Position numbers and translations under genes: made by a program. Positions 25,130 to 33,743 of a stretch of 64,000 bases of DNA are shown here, in pieces. This DNA is from an uncultured Collinsella sp. (lineage in GTDB: Bacteria; Actinomycetota; Coriobacteriia; Coriobacteriales; Coriobacteriaceae). Location of the stretch: the NCBI GenBank assembly GCA_900544875.1, contig UQWS01000006.1, positions 1 to 64,000 on the forward strand, given 5' to 3'. How positions within the stretch are numbered: the stretch's first letter is position 1; every line of letters begins with the position of its first letter. The notes under the pieces were generated by a model. The model made no database searches. It was not told where the DNA came from and saw only the letters and a list, made by a program, of their open reading frames with translations.

Positions 25130-25138
25130 TCTCCTCAT

Positions 25139-25207
25139 AAGTTGCGGTGAAATAGGGACTGTTTTACGGCTTTAGCTGCATAAACAGTCCCTATTTCACC
25201 GCAACTT
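25139..25207. repeat. Palindromic repeat family I, copy 2
   Basis: Nearly perfect arms: AAGTTGCGGTGAAATAGGGA on the left and TCCCTATTTCACCGCAACTT on the right. Compared with copies 3 and 4 (ATACGGACTG/CAGTCCGTAT) both arms carry a compensating C-G to G-C change. It lies between two convergent genes and would be a terminator in both directions. Confidence 0.9.
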
Positions 25208-25215
25208 AGGTGGGG

Positions 25216-26178
25216 TTAGCGGGTTGGGCGCCAGACGTGGAGGGCTCCGCCGAGGACGTCGACCTCGATGCGCGAGGCGGCAACGGGCTCGCCATCGGCC
25301 TGGATGGGGTAGTCGGGCTCCTCAAAGGTAAGCTCGGCATGGCGACAGCGGCGCATGCGAACCGGTGGCAGCTTGGTATGGTGGCCATCTTTGGCCGAAA
25401 GGAACATGGGAAGCGCGACCGCGCGCGGAACGGGGCCGCAGGCGTAGCAGACGTCGAGTATGCCGTCACAGGGGTCGGCATCGGGACAGATGCGATAGCC
25501 CGAGCCATAGGTAGGACCCAGCTGAATCGCCATGATGATCGCCCTTACGCGCTCGGCGGGCGCGCCGTCAAAGCTGACTGTCATGGGGTAGTTGCGATAA
25601 CGTAGGCCAAACTGCTCAAGTCCCGAGAGGGTGTAGAGCGGCGCGCCCGTCAAGCCGGTCTTTTTGCGCAGCTCGGTGGTGCCCAGGCCGATGGCGGCAT
25701 CGATGCCGATCGAAAGCGTCTGGTCGTAGTACTCAACGGTAGCCTCGCCGCTGCCGCTCGCAGGGCTCCAAGAGCGAATGCGCCCGATGTCCTGACGCTG
25801 CAGCTCGCAGGTGAGCAGCGCGCCAAAATCTTTGCCGGAGAAATCGTCGATGCCGAGCGTCTGGGCAAAATCGTTGCCGGAGCCCACGGGCAGGACGGCA
25901 AGAGCGGGGCGGACCGCCTCATCCTGCGTCATAAGCCCGTTGACGACTTCGTGGATCACGCCGTCGCCGCCGAGTGCGATAACGGTGCGATAGCCCGTTG
26001 CCTGGGCGGCAAGCTCCTTGGCGTGTCCCATGCGCTCGGTCAGCACCAGGTCAAACTGGGATGCGCGTGCAGTCATGTCCAAAAAGCGTTGCAGGCGCTC
26101 GGCAACTTCGCGCGCCGCACCCGACTGGGCGGCTGGGTTGGCGATGATGAGCGTGCGGCCAAAATCAGTTGCGTGCAT
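25216..26178 (-). CDS. YegS/BmrU-type diacylglycerol (lipid) kinase
   Basis: A 320-residue cytosolic lipid kinase of the DAGK catalytic-domain family. It begins RTLIIANPAAQSG (NP motif), has VIALGGDGVIHEVVNGLM (the GGDGT/S nucleotide loop, here GGDGV) and VLPVGSGNDFAQTLGI, then the C-terminal QADGEPV block. It probably phosphorylates diacylglycerol or a related lipid. I take Met 26178, with GGGAG upstream, over more distal Met codons at 26202 and 26250. It is downstream of the CLC gene on the same strand, and the two may be cotranscribed. Confidence 0.9.
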   Translation of the reverse strand: MHATDFGRTLIIANPAAQSGAAREVAERLQRFLDMTARASQFDLVLTERMGHAKELAAQATGYRTVIALGGDGVIHEVVNGLMTQDEAVRPALAVLPVGSGNDFAQTLGIDDFSGKDFGALLTCELQRQDIGRIRSWSPASGSGEATVEYYDQTLSIGIDAAIGLGTTELRKKTGLTGAPLYTLSGLEQFGLRYRNYPMTVSFDGAPAERVRAIIMAIQLGPTYGSGYRICPDADPCDGILDVCYACGPVPRAVALPMFLSAKDGHHTKLPPVRMRRCRHAELTFEEPDYPIQADGEPVAASRIEVDVLGGALHVWRPTR

Positions 26179-26265
26179 GGGGCGACTCCCGGCGTGTGAC
26201 ATGGCAGTGCGGTCGCGCTCAGGTCGAATTGCCCCCGATTGTGGCTGCACGTCGAATACTTACGT

Positions 26266-27687
26266 CTACTCTATCAGGTCGTTGTGGCGCTCGATAGCAT
26301 CCGCTACCGTACCGCCCTCATCTACAATAAGCGAACGGCGCTTGGGCGAGATGATGCGCTGGGCGGGGTACACGCCGCGGTGTCCGGCGGTTAGGTAGCT
26401 GATAAAGGCCACGATGACAAAGAACCCGGCTGCCGTGCCGTGGAACAGGTCGATGGCCATCATACAGGTGGTGATGGGCACGTTGAGGCCGGCGCAGAAC
26501 ACGCCGAGCATGCCCAGCGCTGCCAGAAAGCTGGGGTCGATTCCGACGAGGCAACCGATCCAGCCGCCGAGCGCCGCACCGATACCAAACAGGGGCGTGA
26601 CCTCGCCGCCTTGGAAGCCGGCGCCCAGGGTGAGCGCTGTGACGACCAACTTGATGGCTGCGTCCGCCAGGGTGGTGTTGCCGGCAAATCCGGCGCCGGA
26701 AAGCCACGTGGAAAGGCCGGCGTAGTTCCAAGCGTCGAGAAGGGCATAGGCGGCCAAAACCACGAGTGCACCTATGAGTGCGCGAACGAGGTAATTGGTG
26801 ATAAAGCGACCGTACAGGCTCTTGACGGTTCGAACTGACCAGGCAAAGAGGCGTGCCGTCAGACCGAAGATAATGGCGCTGATAACAACGATGACAACCG
26901 TCCGTGGTGTCATGTTGGGAACGTTGGCGATAACATTCGCCTCGTACTCGGTACCTAGGGCGAGTGATGTAAAGTAGCCGGTAAACGAGGCGACCAGGCA
27001 GTAGATGCCCGCGGTGTAGTCGATCTTGCCGATAAAGCACATCTCCATGCCAAAGAAAGCCCCGGCAAGGGGCGAGCCGAATACGGCGCCAAAGGCCGAC
27101 GAGATGCCGGCGAGCATGAGGTCGTGGTGGTCATGCTTTTTGAGGTGGGCGAGGCTCGAGATGTTGCTGGCGATGGTGCCGCCAATCTGCACCGCGGCTC
27201 CCTCGCGACCGGCCGATCCGCCCGTTAGGTGCGTGAGCGTGGAGCAGACGAAGGTGAGGACGGCCATGCGCATATGGATGAGGCGTGTGCCCAGAGCGGA
27301 GTCGATGACCAGGTTGTTACCGCGTTTGGCGGCAAGACCGTGGTTTTTGTACACCCATGCGGTGGCAACGCTCACAACGGGAAGCAAGGCGTAGACCCAC
27401 ACATGGTGCTCGCGATAGTCGGTGGCGATATTCAGCGAGGCCAAAAACGCCCAAGCGGCAACGCCCATGGCGAGCGAGACAATGACGACGAGCGCGAGCA
27501 ACTTGGCGCTCGCGAGTAGGTTGCGGGCGTTGCGGCGCGTGTCGGCAGCCAAGAGATGCTCGGAGCGGGTAAGTTGATGCCTGCCTGCCGTGATGACGTC
27601 GTTCAGGGAGAAAAAGCCGCCATCGTCGAGCGGCTGGGAATGATCCTGCGTTTCGTTTGCGCTTTCGGGTTTGTCGTTATGAGCCAT
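26266..27687 (-). CDS. CLC-type anion/proton antiporter, possibly fluoride-specific (CLC-F)
   Basis: A 473-residue membrane protein with about 10-12 hydrophobic segments and CLC signatures: GSAGREGAAVQIGG, with the gating Glu of GREG, and GAGFQGGEVTPLFGIGAALG. At the position of the usual GSGIP filter the sequence reads RGNNLVID. I recall a GNNL-type filter for the fluoride-exporting CLC-F clade, so a fluoride/H+ antiporter is likely but needs alignment. A long polar N-terminus (~60 residues) precedes the first helix. No fluoride riboswitch is recognised upstream. ATG 27687 follows AAAGAGGAAC. A TATAAT box lies at 27717-27722 on the minus strand. Confidence 0.82.
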   Translation of the reverse strand: MAHNDKPESANETQDHSQPLDDGGFFSLNDVITAGRHQLTRSEHLLAADTRRNARNLLASAKLLALVVIVSLAMGVAAWAFLASLNIATDYREHHVWVYALLPVVSVATAWVYKNHGLAAKRGNNLVIDSALGTRLIHMRMAVLTFVCSTLTHLTGGSAGREGAAVQIGGTIASNISSLAHLKKHDHHDLMLAGISSAFGAVFGSPLAGAFFGMEMCFIGKIDYTAGIYCLVASFTGYFTSLALGTEYEANVIANVPNMTPRTVVIVVISAIIFGLTARLFAWSVRTVKSLYGRFITNYLVRALIGALVVLAAYALLDAWNYAGLSTWLSGAGFAGNTTLADAAIKLVVTALTLGAGFQGGEVTPLFGIGAALGGWIGCLVGIDPSFLAALGMLGVFCAGLNVPITTCMMAIDLFHGTAAGFFVIVAFISYLTAGHRGVYPAQRIISPKRRSLIVDEGGTVADAIERHNDLIE

Positions 27688-27897
27688 ACGTTCCTCTTTT
27701 AGGTTGCAACGCAAGCATTATAAAACGCGGCAAACGCGACGAGCCGGTGGGTTGGTTTCCATTCTGTTTCGCGGCTTGCGGCCGACAGGTGTATTTACTG
27801 GTACAGGCCGAGTCGCGGTCGTGCGACGGGGGATTATACTGAGACAAGCATAAAGAATCGGTGCCCCTGTTGTGCGCCGTGGCATTAAGAGGTGCAT

Positions 27898-29160
27898 ATG
27901 GCAGAGAAACTCATTCCGCTGGATGACGCACAGTCGATTGTCCTGTCGCACGTTGCTCCGACCGATCTCGTCGAGATTCCCGTGTGGCAGGCCGCCGGTC
28001 TTCCCCTGGCCGAGGACGCGGTGGCCGATATCGACATCTCGCCGTTTGCCAACAGCGCTATGGACGGATATGCCGTGCGCTCGGCGGACTTGGCGCAGGC
28101 ATCTGGCGAGGCGCCGGTGACGCTCGATGTTATCGGACATGAGGCCGCGGGTCATGTGTTTGGGGACGCAATCGGCGCGGGCGAGACGGTCCGCATCATG
28201 ACGGGCGCGCCGGTGCCCGAGGGTGCCGATGCCGTGGTGAAGTACGAGATCGTCGATGTGCTCGACGGTGACGGCAACGAGGGCTCGCGTGTGAGGTTTT
28301 CGGCGCCGGCCAAGGTGGGGGAGAACGTTCGCTCTGCCGCCGAGGAGGCCCATGCCGGCGAAGTCGTGATGCGTGCTGGCGAGGTTGTGACTCCGGCGGG
28401 CGCCGGCTTGCTGGCAAGCGCCGGATACGCGAGCGTGAAGGTGCACGCTGTCCCACGTGTGGGCATCATCTCGCTGGGCACGGAACTGGTCGCACCGAGT
28501 AAGGTACCGGCGCGCGGTCAGATTCGCGATTCCAACTCCTCGGCGCTGATGGCCGAGGCGCTCGATGCCGGCGCCGAGCCCGTGTTCTACGGTATTGCGC
28601 CCGACGATGAGCGGGCGATTGGCGAGCTGGTGCATCGCGCCACGCGAGAGTGCGATTTTGTCATTACGAGCGGCGGCGCCTCGGCGGGCGATTACGACTA
28701 CGTGACGGCGCTCGTCCGGCGCGAGGGCGTGGTGCTGTTCGATCGCATCTCGATGCGTCCGGGCAAGGCCATCACGTTTGGCTTACTCGGGGGCAAGCCC
28801 TACCTAGGGCTTTCAGGCAATCCGGCCGCGGCGTATGTGGGCTTTGAGATGCTTGCCCGTCCGGCGATTCGCAAGATGCGCGGCTTTGCCGAGGGCGTGC
28901 GTCCCGTGCAGCAGGCGACGCTCACGCACGGCGTGAAAAAGCGCCAGGACCGACGCTTCTTCGATCGCGCCACGGTTTTGCGCGACCCCGAGACCAGTGA
29001 GCTGTTGGTGACCGAGGCCAAGACGCAGAATTCGGCGCTGCTCGGCACGATGCAGCGGTCCAACTGCCTGCTGCGTATTGACGAAGGACCGTGCGAGCTC
29101 AAGGCGGGCGACGTCGTGGATGTCGTGCGTGTCGACCTGCCCGAGGGCACGGTGTTGTAG
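27898..29160 (+). CDS. moeA: Molybdopterin molybdenumtransferase MoeA
   Basis: A 420-residue enzyme that inserts molybdate into adenylylated molybdopterin. Hallmarks: NSAMDGYAVRSADL near residue 50, IMTGAPVPEGADAVVKYE, the MoCF-fold block ITSGGASAGDYDYV and LGLSGNPAAAYVGFEML. Length agrees with E. coli MoeA. ATG 27898 follows AAGAGG; a GTG two codons upstream is less likely. It is followed after ten bases by mogA, and the pair supplies Mo cofactor for the formate dehydrogenase further along. Confidence 0.95.
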   Translation: MAEKLIPLDDAQSIVLSHVAPTDLVEIPVWQAAGLPLAEDAVADIDISPFANSAMDGYAVRSADLAQASGEAPVTLDVIGHEAAGHVFGDAIGAGETVRIMTGAPVPEGADAVVKYEIVDVLDGDGNEGSRVRFSAPAKVGENVRSAAEEAHAGEVVMRAGEVVTPAGAGLLASAGYASVKVHAVPRVGIISLGTELVAPSKVPARGQIRDSNSSALMAEALDAGAEPVFYGIAPDDERAIGELVHRATRECDFVITSGGASAGDYDYVTALVRREGVVLFDRISMRPGKAITFGLLGGKPYLGLSGNPAAAYVGFEMLARPAIRKMRGFAEGVRPVQQATLTHGVKKRQDRRFFDRATVLRDPETSELLVTEAKTQNSALLGTMQRSNCLLRIDEGPCELKAGDVVDVVRVDLPEGTVL

Positions 29161-29170
29161 GAGGAAGACT

Positions 29171-29650
29171 ATGGAGTTGAAGATTTCGATCGTGACGTGC
29201 TCGGATACGCGCGATCTTGCTCAGGACGAGGCTGGAGCCGCACTCGAGGAACTTATCGAGGCGCAGGGCTGGACGGTCGTCTCACATGTGGTCGTGCGCG
29301 ACGACGCCAGCGAGATCGGTGATGCCATTGTGGAAGCTGCCGATGAGTGCCACGCCAATGTCGTGCTCACCTGTGGCGGCACGGGACTTTCGATGCGCGA
29401 CGTGACGCCCGAGGCGACGCGTGCCGTCTGCGACCGCGATGTGCCGGGTATTGCAGAGGCAATCCGCGCGTACTCCATGACCAAGACGCGCCGCGCTATG
29501 CTCTCGCGCGCCGTGTGCATGCAGCGTGGGCATACGCTTGTCGTAAACTTTCCCGGTTCTACGAAGGCCGCCCGCGAAAGCTGGGAGGCCGTGAGCGACC
29601 AGCTGGAGCATGCGGCTCAGATGACAGCGGGCGGCGGACATACCAACTAA
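29171..29650 (+). CDS. mog: Molybdopterin adenylyltransferase (MogA/MoaB family)
   Basis: A 159-residue MoCF-domain protein that adenylylates molybdopterin before metal insertion. It contains ISIVTCSDTRD at the N-terminus, VLTCGGTGLSMRDVTPEA (the TGGTG motif with the catalytic-type Asp) and VNFPGSTKAARESW near the end. MogA and MoaB are close relatives, and the choice rests on its pairing with moeA. GAGGAAGACT precedes the ATG, ten bases after moeA. A terminator separates it from modABC. Confidence 0.9.
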   Translation: MELKISIVTCSDTRDLAQDEAGAALEELIEAQGWTVVSHVVVRDDASEIGDAIVEAADECHANVVLTCGGTGLSMRDVTPEATRAVCDRDVPGIAEAIRAYSMTKTRRAMLSRAVCMQRGHTLVVNFPGSTKAARESWEAVSDQLEHAAQMTAGGGHTN

Positions 29651-29663
29651 GTGGTTTACCTGG

Positions 29664-29700
29664 GGCGGGGCGACCTGAACGGCTGCTCCGCCTTTGTTTT
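29664..29700 (+). terminator. Terminator after mogA
   Basis: GGCGGGGC (29664-29671) pairs with GCTCCGCC (29685-29692), followed by TTTGTTTT. Confidence 0.75.
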
Positions 29701-29741
29701 CCGCCGAAGTGACGCCAAGGTGTATGGCAACTCGAAACTAT

Positions 29742-29793
29742 ATTCTCTGGCGAGAATAATTTCTCACTATCATTATTCTCGCAGAAGTATAAT
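29742..29793 (+). promoter_or_regulatory. modABC promoter with candidate ModE-like operator
   Basis: Perfect 11-base arms GCGAGAATAAT (29750-29760) and ATTATTCTCGC (29772-29782) are separated by 11 bases. A further half-site ATTCTC at 29742-29747 pairs with the GAGAAT inside the left arm. Immediately downstream TATAAT (29788-29793) is a perfect -10 box, so a protein bound to the palindrome would cover the -35 region. Position before molybdate transport genes suggests a ModE-type repressor; the sequence is not the E. coli ModE site. Confidence 0.55.
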
Positions 29794-29853
29794 CTGATTG
29801 CAGATTAAAGCCCGCGGTGGGGTGCCCGGGCACAAGGTCCGAAAGGGTTGAAC

Positions 29854-30729
29854 ATGTTCGATATGGTTTCACGCCGCGGTTTTGTCTCGCTTTCTGCTGC
29901 CGCTGCCGCCGGCCTTGGCCTTGCTGGCTGCTCGGGCAACAAGACGTCCGAGCCCGCTGGTTCCGATGCCGGCTCCGCCAAGTCTTCCTCTAAGAAGAAG
30001 GCTGTCAAGCTGCAGGTCTTTGCCGCCAACTCGCTCGAGAAGGCCCTGCCCGAGGTCCAGGAGCTCTACACCGACCAGACCGGCACCACCTTTGCCGACA
30101 CGCAGTTTAAGGCCTCCGGCGACCTCGTCGAGCAGATGCGTGCCGGCGCCACGGTCGACGTGCTCATCACCGCTTCCAAGGGCACCATGGATAACGCTGA
30201 GACCGCCGAGCTCGTCGCCGCCGACACCCGTGAGGATATGTTCGTCAACGACCTCGTGATCATTCGCGCCGAGGGCTCCGACACCATGGTCGAGGCCATC
30301 GCCGACGTCGCGAATCTGGACGGCAAGATCGCCATCGGCGACGCCAAGACCGTTCCCGCCGGCAAGTACGCCAACCAGGCCCTGGCCTCCGTGGGCCTCT
30401 ACACCGGCACCGAGGGCGACGACGGCGAGTATGCTCCCGAGATCGCCGACAAGGTCGCTCTGGCCGACAAAGTTGGTACCGCCGCCGCCTATGTGTCCAC
30501 AGGCGACTGCGTGGCCGGTTTTGTCTACAGCTCCGATATCTTCCGCTACGACGGCATCGAGGAGGCCTTCGTGTGTCCTGAGGATTCGCACAAGCCCATC
30601 GTGTACCCGGGTGCTGTCGCCGATGGCTCCGAGCACGCCGGCGAGGCCAAGGCGTTTATCGACTTCTGCCTGCCTAACAAGAAGGCTCAGAAGATTTGGG
30701 CCAAGTACGGCTTTGAGCTTTCCGCGTAG
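29854..30729 (+). CDS. modA: Molybdate-binding lipoprotein ModA
   Basis: A 291-residue extracytoplasmic solute-binding protein. The N-terminus has a twin-arginine pair (SRRGFVSLS), a hydrophobic stretch and a lipobox LAGC with Cys near residue 25, so it is probably lipid-anchored, possibly via Tat. The mature part begins LQVFAANSLEKALPEV (usual ModA form V.AAASL), then QFKASGDLVEQM, DVLITASKGTMDNA and ending FIDFCLPNKKAQKIWAKYGF. Start ATG 29854 follows GAAAGGG. First gene of modABC, downstream of a palindromic operator. Confidence 0.93.
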   Translation: MFDMVSRRGFVSLSAAAAAGLGLAGCSGNKTSEPAGSDAGSAKSSSKKKAVKLQVFAANSLEKALPEVQELYTDQTGTTFADTQFKASGDLVEQMRAGATVDVLITASKGTMDNAETAELVAADTREDMFVNDLVIIRAEGSDTMVEAIADVANLDGKIAIGDAKTVPAGKYANQALASVGLYTGTEGDDGEYAPEIADKVALADKVGTAAAYVSTGDCVAGFVYSSDIFRYDGIEEAFVCPEDSHKPIVYPGAVADGSEHAGEAKAFIDFCLPNKKAQKIWAKYGFELSA

Positions 30730-30797
30730 TGCGGCTTGGCGCGATAATTCTATCGTTTTGTGTTTTACTCCGTCCTTGTATTCGCTTGGAGCTTTTC

Positions 30798-32240
30798 GTG
30801 CTTAATAGATTCCGCATGCTTGTCGCCTGTGCTTTGACCTTCGCGCTTTGCTGGGTGCCGGGATTTGCGTTTGCTGGGGACGCTGAGGACGGGGCCCAGG
30901 TTGCTGCGTCCGCTCATGGGCTTTCCTATGGGATCGAGGGTTTTGAGCGATTGGCCAAGGGGACCGCTCGTGCCATGGAGGGCCAGCCTGAGGGCTACCG
31001 GTTTCCCGTTGACGAGGACGTGGACCTTGTAGTGGCGCCTGCTGCCGACCGCGTTGTTGTGTGGATATCGCCCAAAGCGGTCGAGAAGTATGGATTGGAT
31101 CCGCAGGACAACGAGTGCGTATCGGGTCTCAAGACCCTCGTCTGTGAGCTCGACAGCGCAAACTGCATGGGAGGTGCGCGGCTAGGGGACGTGGATCTTC
31201 CTTGGTATGTCACGGCGGAAACAACGTTTGACGCCGGCGGGTATACCTATGGCTTTGACGAGCGCGGTGCGGATGGGGACCGCTATGTGGTGATTGCATC
31301 AGCCTCGGGTGATGCCAAGGGCGGCGCGCGTTGGCTTGATAGCGCTCAAATGGTAGAAGCGTCGTCTGTCGTGTTGCGGGATGAGCAGGGGCCCTTGACC
31401 TCTCTGGCCTCCTTATTGGGCTGCATCGACTACCGACCGTTTTGGGTGTCCATTAAAACGAGCGGCCTTGCCCTGCTGATCTCCTTTGCGCTGGGCCTGT
31501 TCGCCGCGTGGAAGACTATGGGTACCTCGAGTCGCATCAAGGGCCTGCTCGATTCGGTCTTTACGATTCCTATGGTGCTGCCGCCCACGGTCTGCGGCTT
31601 TCTGCTGCTTATGCTATTTGGTCGATCGACCGGGGTCGGTCGGTGGCTCATCGCGCACGGCATCTCGATCGTCTTTACCTGGCCTGCGGCGGTGATATCT
31701 GCCGTCGTTGTGTCGTTTCCCCTGGTCTACCGCACGGCGCTCGGAGCCTTTGAGAGCCTCGACACGCAGATGCTCGATGCGGCGCGCACGCTGGGCTGGT
31801 CCGAGCGTCGCATCTTTACCAAGCTTATGATGCCGCTTGGCTGGCCCTCGATTGCCGCCGGCACGGTGCTCGCCTTTGCCCGCGCGATGGGCGAGTTTGG
31901 CTGCACCCTGTTCTTTGCGGGCAACTACGCCGGCATTACCCAGACCATCCCCATCGCCATCTACTTTGAGTGGATGGGCGGCAACACGTCGGTGGCCCTC
32001 TTTTGGGTCGTGGTCGTAATTGCGTTCAGCTTCCTGGTCATCCTATTCATCAACATGTACACGGCACATTCGCAAAAGTACCGCGAGCGTGGTCTTTCCC
32101 GTGCGGAGCGCAAGCAGGCCAAAGAGCTTGCCGGACAGGGCGATTCGCTCGATCCCGCCGGTGGCGATGCGCTGCGTATCGATCGCGAGGCGCTGGCCGA
32201 GCTCATGCGCGATGAGCCCGCTATGCAGGGGGGTCGATAG
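30798..32240 (+). CDS. modB: Molybdate ABC transporter permease ModB with extra N-terminal extracytoplasmic domain
   Basis: The C-terminal ~260 residues are a typical ModB permease: helices from FWVSIKTSGLALLISF, the EAA loop LDAARTLGWSERRIFTKL and the GEFG motif FARAMGEFGCTLFF. Unusually it is preceded by a signal-peptide-like helix (LVACALTFALCWVPGFAFAG) and about 170 residues of soluble sequence rich in Asp and Gly, with several Trp/Tyr and a Cys pair near residues 115-125. No binding-protein family is recognised. I choose GTG 30798 (GGAG seven bases upstream); a GTG at 30729 overlaps the modA stop. It stops three bases before modC. Total 480 residues versus roughly 230 for E. coli ModB. 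Confidence 0.85.
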   Translation: MLNRFRMLVACALTFALCWVPGFAFAGDAEDGAQVAASAHGLSYGIEGFERLAKGTARAMEGQPEGYRFPVDEDVDLVVAPAADRVVVWISPKAVEKYGLDPQDNECVSGLKTLVCELDSANCMGGARLGDVDLPWYVTAETTFDAGGYTYGFDERGADGDRYVVIASASGDAKGGARWLDSAQMVEASSVVLRDEQGPLTSLASLLGCIDYRPFWVSIKTSGLALLISFALGLFAAWKTMGTSSRIKGLLDSVFTIPMVLPPTVCGFLLLMLFGRSTGVGRWLIAHGISIVFTWPAAVISAVVVSFPLVYRTALGAFESLDTQMLDAARTLGWSERRIFTKLMMPLGWPSIAAGTVLAFARAMGEFGCTLFFAGNYAGITQTIPIAIYFEWMGGNTSVALFWVVVVIAFSFLVILFINMYTAHSQKYRERGLSRAERKQAKELAGQGDSLDPAGGDALRIDREALAELMRDEPAMQGGR

Positions 32241-32243
32241 GCC

Positions 32244-33314
32244 ATGTCACTCGTTCTGGACATAAAAAAGCGCTATCCGGGGTTTATGCTCGATATGCAG
32301 CTTGAGGCCGGCGAGGAGCGTGTGGCGCTGCTTGGTGCCTCGGGCTGCGGCAAGAGCTGCACGCTGCGCTGCATTGCCGGTGTTGAGACGCCCGACGAGG
32401 GCAAGATCGTCGTCAACGGCGTGACCTTTTTTGACTCGGCGGCGGGCATCAACCTGTCGCCCCAGGAGCGAAAATGCGCCCTGCTGTTCCAAAACTATCA
32501 GCTTTTCCCCAACATGACGGTGGCCGATAACGTATGCGCCGGTGTAAAGGATGCGGGCGACGCCGCCGCGCGCAAAAAGCTCGCCGAGCGCTACCTGGGT
32601 ATCTTTGGACTGGCCGATTTTGCCGACCGCTATCCCGTGCGACTCTCGGGCGGTCAGCAGCAACGTGTGGCGCTTGCGCGCATGGTGGCGGCGCATCCGG
32701 GTATCTTTATGTTCGACGAGCCCATGAGCGCACTCGATTCCTATCTTAAGAGCGCCCTCGAGCAGAATATGCTCGACCTGTTCGATGTATGCAACCGCAC
32801 CGTGCTCTACGTGAGCCACGACATCGACGAAGCGTGCCGCCTGTGCCAGCGCATCTGCGTGATGCACGACGGGCATGTTGAGGAGATCGGCTCAGTCGAG
32901 GACGTGGTCCGCCGTCCGCAGACGCTGGCGGCGCTGCGCCTGACGGGCTGCAAGAACACAAGCCGGGCGCGCAAGATCGGCGACGAAGAAGTTGAGGCCC
33001 TCGACTGGGGCATGAGCTTTAACGTGGGTCGCGCGGTTCCCGATAATGTGGCGTACCTGGGCATTCGCGCAAGCTACTTCCATGTTGACAATCGCGCGGG
33101 GCGGGGTCGCAACAGCTATGATTTGCACGTGGCCCGAGTGAGCGATTCGCGCTTTGAGCGCCTGGTGCTGTTGGACGTGCCGCGTACTGATGCGCCCACG
33201 CGTCTGCAGTGGAAGGTCAACAAAGTGGGCGTGCCTGTCGACGAGCTGCCGCAAGCAGGCGAGAACCTGCGCATGCACTTCGATGCGAGTAGGATTCACC
33301 TGGTTTGTCGATAG
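32244..33314 (+). CDS. modC: Molybdate ABC transporter ATPase ModC
   Basis: A 356-residue ABC ATPase that powers molybdate uptake with ModB. Walker A GASGCGKSC is at about residues 32-40, the Q-loop is in LLFQNYQLFPNMTV, the signature is LSGGQQQRVALARM, Walker B is IFMFDEPMSALDS and the switch His is in YVSHDIDEA. The ~120-residue C-terminal extension (GRAVPDNVAYLGIRASYF onward) takes the place of the Mo-binding TOBE domain. ATG 32244 is three bases after the modB stop, and GGGGG lies in the preceding codons. It ends the mod operon. Confidence 0.93.
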   Translation: MSLVLDIKKRYPGFMLDMQLEAGEERVALLGASGCGKSCTLRCIAGVETPDEGKIVVNGVTFFDSAAGINLSPQERKCALLFQNYQLFPNMTVADNVCAGVKDAGDAAARKKLAERYLGIFGLADFADRYPVRLSGGQQQRVALARMVAAHPGIFMFDEPMSALDSYLKSALEQNMLDLFDVCNRTVLYVSHDIDEACRLCQRICVMHDGHVEEIGSVEDVVRRPQTLAALRLTGCKNTSRARKIGDEEVEALDWGMSFNVGRAVPDNVAYLGIRASYFHVDNRAGRGRNSYDLHVARVSDSRFERLVLLDVPRTDAPTRLQWKVNKVGVPVDELPQAGENLRMHFDASRIHLVCR

Positions 33315-33447
33315 CGCCGGGTAATGCCGTCGGGGATATAAGCCTCGGCGGCTTTGTCTTGCCGTTCGCCGAATGAAGGATGACAAACTCTTATCAATCA
33401 AGATAATTATTTATTAAACGACGGTACACGAGGTTGTCGTACGAATG

Positions 33448-33479
33448 TCAACGGTGTTCGCATGGTCGACGACCGTTGA
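33448..33479. promoter_or_regulatory. Inverted repeat upstream of the double-cubane operon
   Basis: TCAACGGT (33448-33455) and ACCGTTGA (33472-33479) are perfect 8-base arms 16 bases apart, in an AT-rich patch after modC. A possible operator for the downstream small ORF and operon; no regulator known. Confidence 0.35.
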
Positions 33480-33515
33480 TATAGTTGACCTCAACTTGTA
33501 GAGGAGGGTGCGCAC

Positions 33516-33584
33516 ATGCCGCAGACGACATACATTCGCCGCGTTGCCGCGCGTGCCCTATATATGGCTCGGAGCCGCATATGA
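33516..33584 (+). CDS. 22-residue basic small ORF before the double-cubane operon
   Basis: An ATG at 33516 follows a strong Shine-Dalgarno GAGGAGG by eight bases. The peptide is cationic and amphipathic (it contains IRRVAARALYMARSRI; five Arg). Its TGA overlaps an ATG (ATGA at 33581-33584) of a second frame of 56 codons that ends at 33751, seven bases past the start of the next gene. The second frame looks low-quality. The small ORF could be a leader peptide for the downstream genes or a micro-protein. The rest of the 430-base gap between modC and 33744 holds no recognised element. Confidence 0.4.
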   Translation: MPQTTYIRRVAARALYMARSRI

Positions 33585-33743
33585 GCAGGTATGTTCACGG
33601 CTCCGGGAGAGACGACGCACAACTAAATAACCGAACGCAAGGCAGGTTCCCCAAAATTCCGGGTTTAGGCGCGGCTGGGTTTTCGCCACCCACCGTGCAG
33701 CAATACCGTAGCTATTCATTTTTGGTTCGAGAGGGGAACCGTT

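Noticed and set aside
27688..27897. Fluoride riboswitch before the CLC gene
   Set aside because: Searched by eye on the minus strand for the conserved crcB-motif blocks; none seen in the 210 bases upstream.
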